A program made the position numbers and the translations under genes. The notes below the pieces were generated by a model. That model made no database searches and was not told where the DNA came from. It saw only the letters and a program-made list of their open reading frames with translations. A DNA stretch of 64,000 nt. Origin: Paenarthrobacter sp. DKR-5 (GTDB taxonomy: Bacteria; Actinomycetota; Actinomycetes; Actinomycetales; Micrococcaceae). The stretch is from the NCBI RefSeq assembly GCF_018531425.1, contig NZ_JAHBOI010000006.1, positions 173,911 through 237,910 on the forward strand, written 5' to 3'. Shown here in pieces: positions 56,230 through 64,000 of the stretch (position 1 is the first letter of the stretch; each line of letters starts with the position of its first letter).

Positions 56230-57468
56230 GTGGACGATCCGTCGTCCTCCGCGCCGCGCCGGGGGACCAATCTGCCCCGGATGGGGGACTTCAACCTGAC
56301 GGTCATTCTCGACGCCGTGCGCAGGGCCCCGGAGGGCCTCAGCCGCGTCGAACTCGCCCAGCTGGTGGGCCTGTCCCCGCAGACGGTGTCCAACATTTCC
56401 CGGCGCCTGCTGGACCAGAAGCTCATCGTCGAGGCCGGCAAGGCGAGCAGCGGGCCCGGCAAGCCACGCACCATCCTCCGCCTGAATCCGTCCGGGCTCT
56501 ACGCCCTCGGGGTCCATCTGGATCCGGCGCTGACCACGACGGTCCTGCTGAACATCGTCGGCGACGTCGTCGAGCACTCGGTGGTGCCGACGCCGCCCAG
56601 CCATGCTCCCGGCGAAGTGGTCGCGGCGATCGCCACCGAGGTCGAGCGCCTGGTCGATGCCTCCGGGGTGCCGCCGGAGAAGATCGCGGGCCTCGGCGTC
56701 GCCGCCCCCGGACCGATCGACGCCAAGGAAGGAACCGTGGTCGGGCCGCCGCTGCTGAAGGACTGGCACCGGGTGCCGCTGCGGGACAGCCTGGCGCAGG
56801 CCACAGGCCTGCCGGTGACGATGGACAAGGACGTCACGGCCGCCGCCGTCGCCGAACTCTGGACCGGTACGCCGGGCGCGGACAGCTTCATCTTCATCTA
56901 CCTGGGCACCGGCATCGGCTGCAGCGTGGTGCTGAACAACGAGGTCGTGCGGGGCGTGTCCGGCAACGCCGGCGAAATCGGCCACATCATCGTCGACCCG
57001 GACGGCCCGCCGTGCACGTGCGGGCTGCGGGGCTGCGTCGCAGTGGCGTGCACAGCGCGGGACCTGGTTGCCCGCGCGGTCGAATCCGGGGTCCTCGAAG
57101 CGGCCGGGGAAGGCGGGGACCTGGCCCGGCTCGAAGAGTTGTGCCGGCTGGCGGAGGAGGGCAATGCGGACGCGGCGCGGATCGTCGACGGGTCCGCCGC
57201 CTGCGTGGCGAAGGCCGCTTCCGTCGTGGCAAGCGCGGTGGACGTGGACCGCATTGTGTTCGGCGGCCCGTTCTGGAACCCGGTGTCAGCGCGTTATCTG
57301 CGGCAGGTCCCGGACCACCTCAACCGTTTCAGCGTGGTCAAGGGCATCCACGGCTACAGCGTGGCAGGCACGGGTGTGGGGAACGACGTCGGCGCGGTCG
57401 GGGCCGCGTGCCTTGTCCTCGACGACGCCCTGGGTGCGCGCGCGGAGCGGCTGCTCCTGGCGCGCTGA
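56230..57468 (+). CDS. ROK-family transcriptional regulator
   Basis: 412 residues from GTG 56230, with GGAAGGGG upstream. The N-terminal winged helix-turn-helix is LDAVRRAPEGLSRVELAQLVGLSPQTVSNISRRLLDQ (in parts: SRVELAQLVGLS, QTVSNISRRLL). The ROK sugar-binding/kinase fold has YLGTGIGCSVV, GEIGHIIVD and the zinc motif CTCGLRGC. The N-terminal phosphate loop is degenerate (GVHLDP), so it is probably a regulator and not a kinase. Sugar ligand unknown. Divergent from VOC-APH. Confidence 0.9.
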   Translation: MDDPSSSAPRRGTNLPRMGDFNLTVILDAVRRAPEGLSRVELAQLVGLSPQTVSNISRRLLDQKLIVEAGKASSGPGKPRTILRLNPSGLYALGVHLDPALTTTVLLNIVGDVVEHSVVPTPPSHAPGEVVAAIATEVERLVDASGVPPEKIAGLGVAAPGPIDAKEGTVVGPPLLKDWHRVPLRDSLAQATGLPVTMDKDVTAAAVAELWTGTPGADSFIFIYLGTGIGCSVVLNNEVVRGVSGNAGEIGHIIVDPDGPPCTCGLRGCVAVACTARDLVARAVESGVLEAAGEGGDLARLEELCRLAEEGNADAARIVDGSAACVAKAASVVASAVDVDRIVFGGPFWNPVSARYLRQVPDHLNRFSVVKGIHGYSVAGTGVGNDVGAVGAACLVLDDALGARAERLLLAR

Positions 57469-57478
57469 GGCCGGTGCG

Positions 57479-58468
57479 TCAGTCGACGCCTTCGACGACC
57501 TGGCCGAAGGGAATTTTGTCGTCGAGGTGCGCCTGGACACCGCCGGGGATGAGCGCGATGTGGATGCCGTGAAGCTTTTCCGCGGCGGATTGCATCATCA
57601 CCGGCCGGACCGTGTCGACGAATGCCTGGTCTTTGCCGGCCAGGTACTGCTGGTAGCTGCTGGGAAGCTCAATCATCGCCCCAGAATAACCCGCTCCGGC
57701 CGAGTCGGTAAGGTCCGTGCCATTTGTCGGTCCGCCCAGATGCTCCTTGAACCACGCGTCGATCCGGCGCCAGGCATCGGCGGCGGACGCCGGCTCGGGC
57801 CCGACGCCCATGACCCGGGACATCAGCGGCCGCAGCAGCCGCGGGCCGGTGCTTTCCGGATTGAGGAAGCTGTGGCCCGCTTCCGGGTAGAGCTTGACGT
57901 CGTGCGGAATCCGGTGGGCCGCCAGCGCACTCTCCAGCTTGGTGGCCGCCCCGGAGAGAGCACGGTCCTTGCCGCCGTAGCTGGCCACGACGGGGCACGC
58001 TCCGTCCAGCGCCCGGTCGAGGTCCTTGGGCAGGCCGCCGTAGTTCACCGACGCCGCGTCGAACCCGCGGGAGGCGGCAAGCAAGGCGAACCCGCCGCCC
58101 ATGCAGAACCCGATGACACCGACCGAGCCGGTGCAGTCCGCGCGCCGCAGCAGCTGGCGCCGGCTGGCCTCGATGTCCGCAAAAGCTCGTCCCTCACCGG
58201 CCGAGAGGGCACGGAAGGTGGCAACCAGGCAGCGGCGAACCCCGCCGGCGCTGAACAGATCCGGCATCAGGACAACGTAGCCCGCGGAGGCCATGCGCTC
58301 GACCTGCCGCCGCATGACATCGTCAATGCCGAAAGCTTCGTGGACCATCACCACCCCCGGCCACGGCCCCTCGCCTTCGGGAACCGCGAGCACCCCGTAC
58401 AGCCCGGAGGAGCGTCCGGGAACCTCCTCGGTGATGAGCACATCGTTGACAGACTCCACTGCGGCCAT
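57479..58468 (-). CDS. dienelactone hydrolase family protein with an extra C-terminal segment
   Basis: 329 residues, versus ~240 for the family. The alpha/beta hydrolase part (~1-245) has VVMVHEAFGI, the nucleophile Cys in VIGFCMGGGFALLA, Asp in ASYGGKDRAL and His in EAGHSFLNPES. Residues ~250-329 are an extension including MIELPSSYQQYLAGKD and GIHIALIPGGVQAHLDD. An internal ATG at that MIEL could also start a separate ~65-residue protein in the same frame. Convergent with the ROK gene 10 bp away. Confidence 0.86.
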   Translation of the reverse strand: MAAVESVNDVLITEEVPGRSSGLYGVLAVPEGEGPWPGVVMVHEAFGIDDVMRRQVERMASAGYVVLMPDLFSAGGVRRCLVATFRALSAGEGRAFADIEASRRQLLRRADCTGSVGVIGFCMGGGFALLAASRGFDAASVNYGGLPKDLDRALDGACPVVASYGGKDRALSGAATKLESALAAHRIPHDVKLYPEAGHSFLNPESTGPRLLRPLMSRVMGVGPEPASAADAWRRIDAWFKEHLGGPTNGTDLTDSAGAGYSGAMIELPSSYQQYLAGKDQAFVDTVRPVMMQSAAEKLHGIHIALIPGGVQAHLDDKIPFGQVVEGVD

Positions 58469-58836
58469 GGCGTTCTTCCCTTCGGGTGTGCGCGGCTTCG
58501 GTGGAAGCGCCGTCGCTGCCTGCCGCCATTCTTGCAGCCGGCTCTGTAAAAGAGCGTCTCATTTGCGTCATGGGTTGCGGACCAGCGCAGCCCATCCGTA
58601 GAGTTCAGGACAAGTTACCGACGTAACGTGTCAGCGATCCTCTGCTTCAGAGGGTGTGGGTGCCCCCATGTGGGCCTGACATTTGCACACAGGGACCCTT
58701 CAGGAACGCGGCCGCGTCCGTGGAGGTATTTCCGCTGTGTCTCCCCAACTAAAAGCAACGCCCGCCGGGGCCTCCGCACTGAGCCATCTGTGCGTGGGAG
58801 CTGCGGCGGCGATGACTCACAGCCAAGGTAGAGCAA
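58469..58836. other. 368-bp gap with structured metF leader
   Basis: No supported gene. In order: an imperfect 10-bp hairpin 58570-58595 (ATGGGTTGCG/CGCAGCCCAT), an inverted repeat at 58609-58632, a perfect hairpin CCTCTG-CTT-CAGAGG at 58639-58653, and further G/C-rich complementary segments up to metF. It does not match the SAM, SAH or cobalamin riboswitch consensus as I know them. Confidence 0.55.
58609..58632. promoter_or_regulatory. inverted repeat, candidate operator ahead of metF
   Basis: GACA-A-GTTAC-CGAC-GTAAC-G-TGTC: 10-nt arms with one mismatch around a 4-nt centre. It is about 205 bp upstream of metF and could be a dimeric repressor site or the first stem of the leader RNA. Confidence 0.5.
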
Positions 58837-59799
58837 ATGTCACCACCAAGCCTTATTCCCTCCTACCCGGAACCGTCCGTCAGCGCCCCGGTGGCGCTGA
58901 GCTATGAGCTCTTTCCGCCCCGCAATGAGGTGGCTGAACAGACGCTCTGGCGGACCATCCACGAACTCGAAAGCACGCAGCCGGACTACGTCTCGGTCAC
59001 CTACGGTGCCAGCGGCTCCAACCGCGACACCGCCCTGACCCTGCTCAACCGCCTGCTCACCGAAACCAGCCTCCGGCCGCTGGCGCACCTGACCTGCGTC
59101 GGCAACACCGCCGAGGAACTGGCGGGGATCATCTCCGAACTGCTCGACCACGGTGTCCGCGGGATCCTGGCGCTGCGCGGGGACGCCCCCCGGGACGGCG
59201 GTGCGGGCGCAGGCCCCGGCACCCTGCGGTATGCACAGGATCTGGTGGAGCTCATCAGGCGGGTGGAGCAGCGCCGCTCGGCGCTGCTCGCCGCAGGACG
59301 GGTGGCCATCGGCGTGGCCGCCTACCCGTCGAAGCATCCCGAGTCGCCCAGCGAGGAACACGACGTCGAGGTGCTCCTGGCCAAGCAGCGCTCCGGTGCG
59401 GACTTTGCCATCACGCAGGTGTTCTTCGACCCTTCCCGCTACGCGGACCTGGTGCTGCGGGCCAGGCGTTCGGGCGTCACCATCCCGATCATCCCCGGGG
59501 TCATGCCGCTGACCAGCCCCCGCCGGCTGACCCGGCTGGCGGAACTCAGCGGTGTCCAGCCCGACGTCAAACTGCTGGACCGGCTGAACCGGGCCGCGGA
59601 CGACGTCGAACGGCGCCGCATCGGCGTGCAGGCCACTGTTGACCTCGCCAACGGTGCCCTCGACGCCGGGGCACCCGGCATCCACCTCTACACCTTCAAC
59701 GAACACGGGTGCGCCCTGGACGTCCTGGAGAAGCTGCAGCTGGTCCGCCCGCAGCGCAGCCGCCAGACGCCCGAAGCGCCGCGCACCCTCGTCAGCTAA
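58837..59799 (+). CDS. metF: methylenetetrahydrofolate reductase
   Basis: 320 residues from ATG 58837. SYELFPPRNE supplies the catalytic Glu region. YVSVTYGASGSNRD, HLTCVGN, ILALRGDAPRD, VAAYPSKHPES and FAITQVFFDPSRY follow. It makes 5-methyl-tetrahydrofolate, the methyl donor for metE 29 bp downstream. It has a long structured leader. Confidence 0.95.
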   Translation: MSPPSLIPSYPEPSVSAPVALSYELFPPRNEVAEQTLWRTIHELESTQPDYVSVTYGASGSNRDTALTLLNRLLTETSLRPLAHLTCVGNTAEELAGIISELLDHGVRGILALRGDAPRDGGAGAGPGTLRYAQDLVELIRRVEQRRSALLAAGRVAIGVAAYPSKHPESPSEEHDVEVLLAKQRSGADFAITQVFFDPSRYADLVLRARRSGVTIPIIPGVMPLTSPRRLTRLAELSGVQPDVKLLDRLNRAADDVERRRIGVQATVDLANGALDAGAPGIHLYTFNEHGCALDVLEKLQLVRPQRSRQTPEAPRTLVS

Positions 59800-59828
59800 T
59801 TTTCCGTACCTAGATTCAAGGACACATC

Positions 59829-62156
59829 ATGACTGCACAGACCCCCTTCCCCTCTGCCTCCCTGCTCGGCTACCCGCGCATCGGCCGCCGCCGCGAGCTG
59901 AAGAAGGCCGTCGAAGCCTTCTGGGCCGGCCGGACCGACGCGGCCGCGCTTGAAGCCACCGCCCGCGAGATCCGCCTCGGCACCGCCCGGCGGCTGCAGG
60001 ATCTCGGGCTGACCGAACCCGCGGCCGTGCCCGGCACCTTCTCCTACTACGACCAGGTGCTGGACGTCGCGGCCCATGTCGGTGCGGTGCCGGCGCGCTT
60101 TGGCAACCTGCTCGACGGCGAGGGCCGGCTGGGACTGGACGGCTACTTCACCCTCGCCCGCGGCAGCAAGGACCAGCAGCCGCTGGAGATGACCAAGTGG
60201 TTCGACACCAACTACCACTACCTCGTGCCCGAGATCGGCCCCGAAACCGACTTCTCCCTGACTTCGGAGCGGATCGTCGAGGAATTCAGCGAAGCCCGCT
60301 CCGCAGGCATTGAAACCCGCCCCTACCTGGTCGGCCCGGTCACCTTCCTGCTGCTGAGCAAGCCCTCCGACGAGGCGCCGGCCGGCTTCGAACCGCTCTC
60401 CCGCCTTGAGGACCTGCTGCCGGTCTACGTCGAGCTGCTCGGCAAGCTGGCCGAGGCGGGCGCCGGCTGGGTCCAGCTGGACGAACCGGCCCTCGTGGTG
60501 GAGCAGGACCTTGACGCCGCGGCACTGCAGGCCGCCGTCGAGCGCTCCTACCAGGTGCTGGCCGCCGCCGGCTCCCGGCCCCGGATCCTGGTGTCCACCC
60601 CGTACGGCGCGCTCGGTGACCTGCTGCCGACTCTCGCAGCCTCCAGCATCGACGCGCTGCATCTGGACTTGTTCAAGGGCGCCGTTCCTTCCGCCGACCA
60701 GCTCGCCGCGCTGGAGGGTAAGACCCTCGTCGCCGGCGTGGTGGACGGGCACAACATCTGGCGCAACGACCTGCAGGCCTCGGCGAACAAGCTGGCGGAG
60801 CTGCGCCGGAGCGTGCCGTCCCTGGCCGTGTCCACCTCGACGTCGACGCAGCACGTGCCGCACGACGTCGACGAGGAGACCAAGCTCTCCGAGCAGCTGC
60901 GCAGCTGGCTCGCCTTCGCGGACCAGAAGGCCGTCGAGGTCGCGACCCTGGCCAAGGCCTTGCAGGACCCGGCCGCCGTGCAGGCCGAGCTGGACAAGGC
61001 CAGCGCCGTCATCGCCTCCCGTGCCTCCGCCGCGGGCGTCCGCCGGGCCGAGGTCCGCGAGCGCACCGCCGCGCTGACCGCCGCGGACTTTGCCCGCGAG
61101 GACTTCGCCGTGCGCCAGGCCGCGCAGGACGCAGCCCTGGCCCTGCCGCCGCTGCCGACGACGACGATCGGGTCCTTCCCGCAGACCAGCGACGTCCGCC
61201 TGGCCCGGGCCCGCGCCAACCGCGGCGAGCTCACTGCCGCGCAGTACGAGCAGCTGATGAAGGACGAGATCAAGCGGGTCGTTGACCTGCAGGAAGAGCT
61301 CGGTTTCGATGTGCTGGTGCACGGAGAGCCCGAGCGCAACGACATGGTGCAGTACTTCGCTGAGAACCTCGACGGTTTCGACGTGACCGAGCACGGCTGG
61401 GTCCAGTCCTACGGCTCGCGCTGCACCCGCCCGTCGATCCTCTGGGGGGACGTAACCCGTCCGGCGCCGATCACCGTGGCCTGGGCGGAGTATGCCCAGT
61501 CGCTGACCAGCAAGCCGCTCAAGGGCATGCTCACCGGGCCGGTGACGATTCTCGCGTGGAGCTTCGTGCGCGATGACCAGCCGCTGGGGGAGACCGCGAA
61601 CCAGGTGGCGCTGGCCCTGCGCGACGAGATCGCCGACCTCGAAGCCGCGGGCATCAAGGTCATCCAGGTCGACGAGCCGGCGCTGCGCGAGCTGCTGCCG
61701 CTGCGCAAGGCGGACCAGCCGGCGTACCTGGACTGGTCGGTGAACTCCTTCCGCCTGGCGACGGCGGGAGCGGCGTCAGGTACTCAGATCCACACCCACC
61801 TGTGCTACTCCGAGTTCGGCGCCATCATCGACGCAATCGACGGCCTGGACGCGGACGTGACCAGCATCGAGGCCGCCCGGTCCCGCATGGAGGTCGTCAA
61901 CGACCTTGAAAGCCACGGCTTCGGCCGCGGCGTCGGTCCGGGCGTGTACGACATCCACTCGCCGCGCGTGCCCGCCCAGCGTGAGGTCCGCGAACTGCTC
62001 GAGACCGCCGTCGCGCACGTTCCGGCACGCCAGCTGTGGGTCAACCCGGACTGCGGGCTGAAGACCCGCGGCTACGAGGAGACCGTCGAGTCGCTGCGCA
62101 ACCTCGTCGAGGCGACCAAGGAGGTCCGCGCCGCGCTCGTCGCGGACGCCCGCTAG
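59829..62156 (+). CDS. metE: cobalamin-independent methionine synthase
   Basis: 775 residues, full length. The N-terminal half has LGYPRIGRRRELKKAVEAFW. The catalytic half has TTTIGSFPQTSDVR, LVHGEPERNDMVQYF and the zinc ligands THLCYSEF (His, Cys), EAARSRMEV and VNPDCGLKTRGYEE. It transfers the methyl group from methyl-THF-polyglutamate to homocysteine, which also depends on folC at 35.4 kb. In an operon with metF. Confidence 0.97.
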   Translation: MTAQTPFPSASLLGYPRIGRRRELKKAVEAFWAGRTDAAALEATAREIRLGTARRLQDLGLTEPAAVPGTFSYYDQVLDVAAHVGAVPARFGNLLDGEGRLGLDGYFTLARGSKDQQPLEMTKWFDTNYHYLVPEIGPETDFSLTSERIVEEFSEARSAGIETRPYLVGPVTFLLLSKPSDEAPAGFEPLSRLEDLLPVYVELLGKLAEAGAGWVQLDEPALVVEQDLDAAALQAAVERSYQVLAAAGSRPRILVSTPYGALGDLLPTLAASSIDALHLDLFKGAVPSADQLAALEGKTLVAGVVDGHNIWRNDLQASANKLAELRRSVPSLAVSTSTSTQHVPHDVDEETKLSEQLRSWLAFADQKAVEVATLAKALQDPAAVQAELDKASAVIASRASAAGVRRAEVRERTAALTAADFAREDFAVRQAAQDAALALPPLPTTTIGSFPQTSDVRLARARANRGELTAAQYEQLMKDEIKRVVDLQEELGFDVLVHGEPERNDMVQYFAENLDGFDVTEHGWVQSYGSRCTRPSILWGDVTRPAPITVAWAEYAQSLTSKPLKGMLTGPVTILAWSFVRDDQPLGETANQVALALRDEIADLEAAGIKVIQVDEPALRELLPLRKADQPAYLDWSVNSFRLATAGAASGTQIHTHLCYSEFGAIIDAIDGLDADVTSIEAARSRMEVVNDLESHGFGRGVGPGVYDIHSPRVPAQREVRELLETAVAHVPARQLWVNPDCGLKTRGYEETVESLRNLVEATKEVRAALVADAR

Positions 62157-62185
62157 CCCCCGGCGCAGAGCCCCGACCCCCGGCG

Positions 62186-62242
62186 CGAACGGCCAGTTGC
62201 GGCGACCTTCTCCGACGAGAGGTCGCCGCAGCTGGCCGTTCG
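62186..62242. terminator. long palindrome between metE and the LysR gene
   Basis: Arms of 26 pairs (62186-62212 with 62217-62242), with one bulged T and one G-T pair around CGAC. It lies between convergent stops (62156 and 62269). T-poor. Arms resemble the 2716-2777 palindrome in size and setting but not in sequence. Confidence 0.75.
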
Positions 62243-62268
62243 GCGTTGCGGCGGGAGCGGGGTGCGCC

Positions 62269-63177
62269 TCAGCCCATGACGCGGGCGAGCTCGTCCGCGA
62301 GCAGGTCGATGAACAAGCCCACCTGTGCTGTGCGCTTGTCGGTGAGCTGCAGGGCGAAAATGTTGCGGGCCAGCCGCACCTCCGGCACATCGAGCACCAC
62401 AATGTTGGCCGGCCGCTGCAGCAGCACCAGTTCCGGCACCAGGGCCGCGCCGACACCGGCCGCCACCAGCTCGAGGCTGGCGTTGAAGTCGTCGCTGTAC
62501 GCCGTCACCCGCGGCTGCAGGTCCGCGCCGGTGAACAGCCTGTCGATGACGAACGCGTCCGGTGTGCCGGGGTGGTGCATGATCCACGGCATGTCGGAGA
62601 GCTGTGCGGCGCCGATCTTCGAGCCCGCCGTGATGCCCCAGGAATCGGGGAGCACCACACGGAAGTGGTCGTCACCGATCCACTGCCTGCTGATCGAGTG
62701 CGGCCAGGCGACGCCGCCCTGGCCCACCTGGAAGATGACGGCGACATCCAGTTCCCCGCCGTCGCGCAGCCCCTGCACGGTCTGCTGCGGTTCGGCCACC
62801 CAGACCCGCAGGTCCAGCCCGAGGTCCTTCCATCCCGCGCTGGAGAGCACCCGGGGGAGCACATGCGTGGCGAGGCTCGGAAAGATGCCCAGCCGCAGTT
62901 CCTGTGCCGACGAGCGGTGCGTGCGCGCGGTCGCCGCCAGCAGCGCGTCGATGTCGGTGAGCACCTTCACGGCGTGCCTGCTCAGCACCATCGCAGCCTC
63001 GGTCGGCCGCACGCTCCGGGCGGACCGTTCAAACAGCACCGAACCGGTGTCCCGCTCCAGGGCCGACATCTGCTGCGAAACCGCCGAGGCCGTATACCCC
63101 AGCCGCTCGGCCGCCGCCGCGAAGGAGCCCAGGCGCACCACTTCCAGGAAGGTCTTCAGCTGCACCGGGTTGATCAC
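62269..63177 (-). CDS. LysR-family transcriptional regulator
   Basis: 302 residues. The N-terminal helix-turn-helix is LKTFLEVVRLGSFAAAAERLGYTASAVSQQMSALERDTG-type (in parts: GSFAAAAERLGYTASAVSQQ, ALERDTGSVLFER). The effector domain is ELRLGIFPSLATHVLPRVL through VAAGVGAALVPELVL. It is divergent from a flavin oxidoreductase with 136 bp between, the usual LysR-target layout. Effector unknown. Confidence 0.92.
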   Translation of the reverse strand: MINPVQLKTFLEVVRLGSFAAAAERLGYTASAVSQQMSALERDTGSVLFERSARSVRPTEAAMVLSRHAVKVLTDIDALLAATARTHRSSAQELRLGIFPSLATHVLPRVLSSAGWKDLGLDLRVWVAEPQQTVQGLRDGGELDVAVIFQVGQGGVAWPHSISRQWIGDDHFRVVLPDSWGITAGSKIGAAQLSDMPWIMHHPGTPDAFVIDRLFTGADLQPRVTAYSDDFNASLELVAAGVGAALVPELVLLQRPANIVVLDVPEVRLARNIFALQLTDKRTAQVGLFIDLLADELARVMG

Positions 63178-63313
63178 ACGCTAAGACTAACCGCCGGACC
63201 CATCCGGCCCGTCCGCAGGTCCGAACCCTTTGTGACGAGTCCTTGCCGTGTCCCCGCACCCGTTGCGGCCGGGCACCGGCAGACTGGTCTTCATCGGCGA
63301 AGAGGAGCGCAGA

Positions 63314-64000
63314 TTGGATCAAGCAGAAGGCCCTTCGGGAAACCGGGGGCGCAGTATCGCGGTGGTCGGAAGCGGGGTGGCGGGATTGACCGCCGCGTAC
63401 GTGCTCAGCCGCGGGGACAGGGTCACCATCTACGAGGCCGACGGGCGCCTCGGCGGGCATGCGGACACGCACCTGGTGGCCGACACCGCCGGACGGGAAC
63501 ACGCCGTCGACACCGGGTTCATCGTGCACAACGACCGAACCTACCCGACGCTGCTGCGGCTGTTCGCGGAGCTCGGCGTTCCCACGCAGGACTCGGACAT
63601 GTCGATGTCCGTGCGCTGCGACGGGTGCGGGCTCGAATACGCCGGTGCCAAGAAGGCCGAGGGCATCTTCGCCCAGCGGCCGTCGCTGAAACGCTGGCGT
63701 TATCCGGCCATGCTCGCGGAGATCCTGCGCTTCCACCGCAAAGCCCGGGCGCTCCTCGCTGCCGCCGGGCCGGACGACGACGGCATGACACTGGGCGACT
63801 TCCTGGCCCGGGAGAAGTTCTCGGCCTACTTCACCGCCCATTTCATGACCCCTGTGGTCTCCGCGGTCTGGTCCTGCAACCCCGCGACGGCGCTCGCGTA
63901 CCCGGCGCTGTACCTGTTCGCGTTCCTCGAACACCACGGCCTGCTCAGCATCTCGGGCTCCCCGCAGTGGCGCACCGTCACCGGCGGCTCCGGGGAGTAC
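63314..64000 (+). CDS. FAD-dependent amine oxidase-like oxidoreductase, 5' part
   Basis: 229 residues visible, open to the right edge. It probably starts at TTG 63314, because AGAGGAGC lies 7 nt upstream. The FAD-binding motif is IAVVGSGVAGLTAAYVLSRGD, then YEADGRLGGHADTH and VDTGFIVHNDRTYPTLLRLF. This is the COG2907 type often followed by DUF1365 and a cyclopropane-fatty-acid synthase-like gene; the neighbours are outside the window. Probably regulated by the divergent LysR. Confidence 0.85.
   Translation, partial: MDQAEGPSGNRGRSIAVVGSGVAGLTAAYVLSRGDRVTIYEADGRLGGHADTHLVADTAGREHAVDTGFIVHNDRTYPTLLRLFAELGVPTQDSDMSMSVRCDGCGLEYAGAKKAEGIFAQRPSLKRWRYPAMLAEILRFHRKARALLAAAGPDDDGMTLGDFLAREKFSAYFTAHFMTPVVSAVWSCNPATALAYPALYLFAFLEHHGLLSISGSPQWRTVTGGSGEY

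Overview
The window is about 64 kb of chromosome from a high-GC Gram-positive bacterium, most likely a member of the Micrococcaceae close to Arthrobacter or Pseudarthrobacter. The evidence is the strong G/C bias at third codon positions, frequent GTG starts, TAnnnT-type -10 boxes with some apparently leaderless genes, an actinobacterial ileS T-box, paired clpP genes, a mycothiol-family DsbA-like protein, and a gene order that closely follows the block of Mycobacterium tuberculosis running from the Rv2478c/ettA region to nadD and rsfS. That synteny is recalled knowledge, not a search result. No insertion sequence, prophage, CRISPR array or clearly foreign island was seen. Most of the window is a slowly evolving housekeeping backbone.

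Layout. 1-7.3 kb: an SSB-like protein, EttA, two acyl-CoA thioesterases, a conserved hypothetical, a group II truncated haemoglobin with a small MscS channel, and a sugar-epimerase-like protein. 7.3-16.4 kb: OsmC and aminopeptidase N; a compact leftward operon marR-ctaG-ccdA-SCO/TlpA that looks like a cytochrome oxidase copper/thiol maturation module; a divergent ClC channel; a PRC-barrel-like protein. 16.4-21.8 kb: gamma-glutamyltransferase, a DUF1648-type membrane protein, rpiB, a Nei2-like glycosylase, a Fur-family regulator preceded by five 17-bp repeats, tRNA-Gly and tRNA-Pro. 21.8-30.7 kb: tig-clpP1-clpP2-clpX (protein folding and proteolysis), an RDD membrane protein, a DsbA-like protein, an apparently free-standing structured RNA with its own terminator, and valS. 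30.7-37.7 kb: DUF488, an SDR, T-box-ileS-folC-DUF4233-ndk. 37.7-52.4 kb: VKOR, rne with a long leader, TPP riboswitch-thiD/tenA fusion, rplU-rpmA-obgE-proB-proA, a small membrane protein, nadD, a Pro/Ala-rich membrane protein, rsfS and a histidine phosphatase. 52.4-64 kb: tRNA-Ala, a 2H phosphoesterase, gluQRS, a TMEM175-like channel, APH-like kinase and VOC protein, a ROK regulator, a dienelactone hydrolase with an extra C-terminal segment, metF-metE behind an unexplained structured leader, a LysR regulator, and the start of a flavin-dependent oxidoreductase.

Regulation visible in the sequence includes two standard riboswitches (T-box at ileS, THI-box at thiD/tenA), several strong hairpins and very long palindromes at convergent gene ends, a candidate MarR operator, and several short tandem-repeat blocks just upstream of genes. 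The items most worth a second look are the orphan RNA at 27.8-28.0 kb, the 17-bp repeat block ahead of the Fur gene, the SCO-TlpA double-thioredoxin fusion in its operon, the metF leader, and a DsbA-like protein that has lost its second active-site cysteine.
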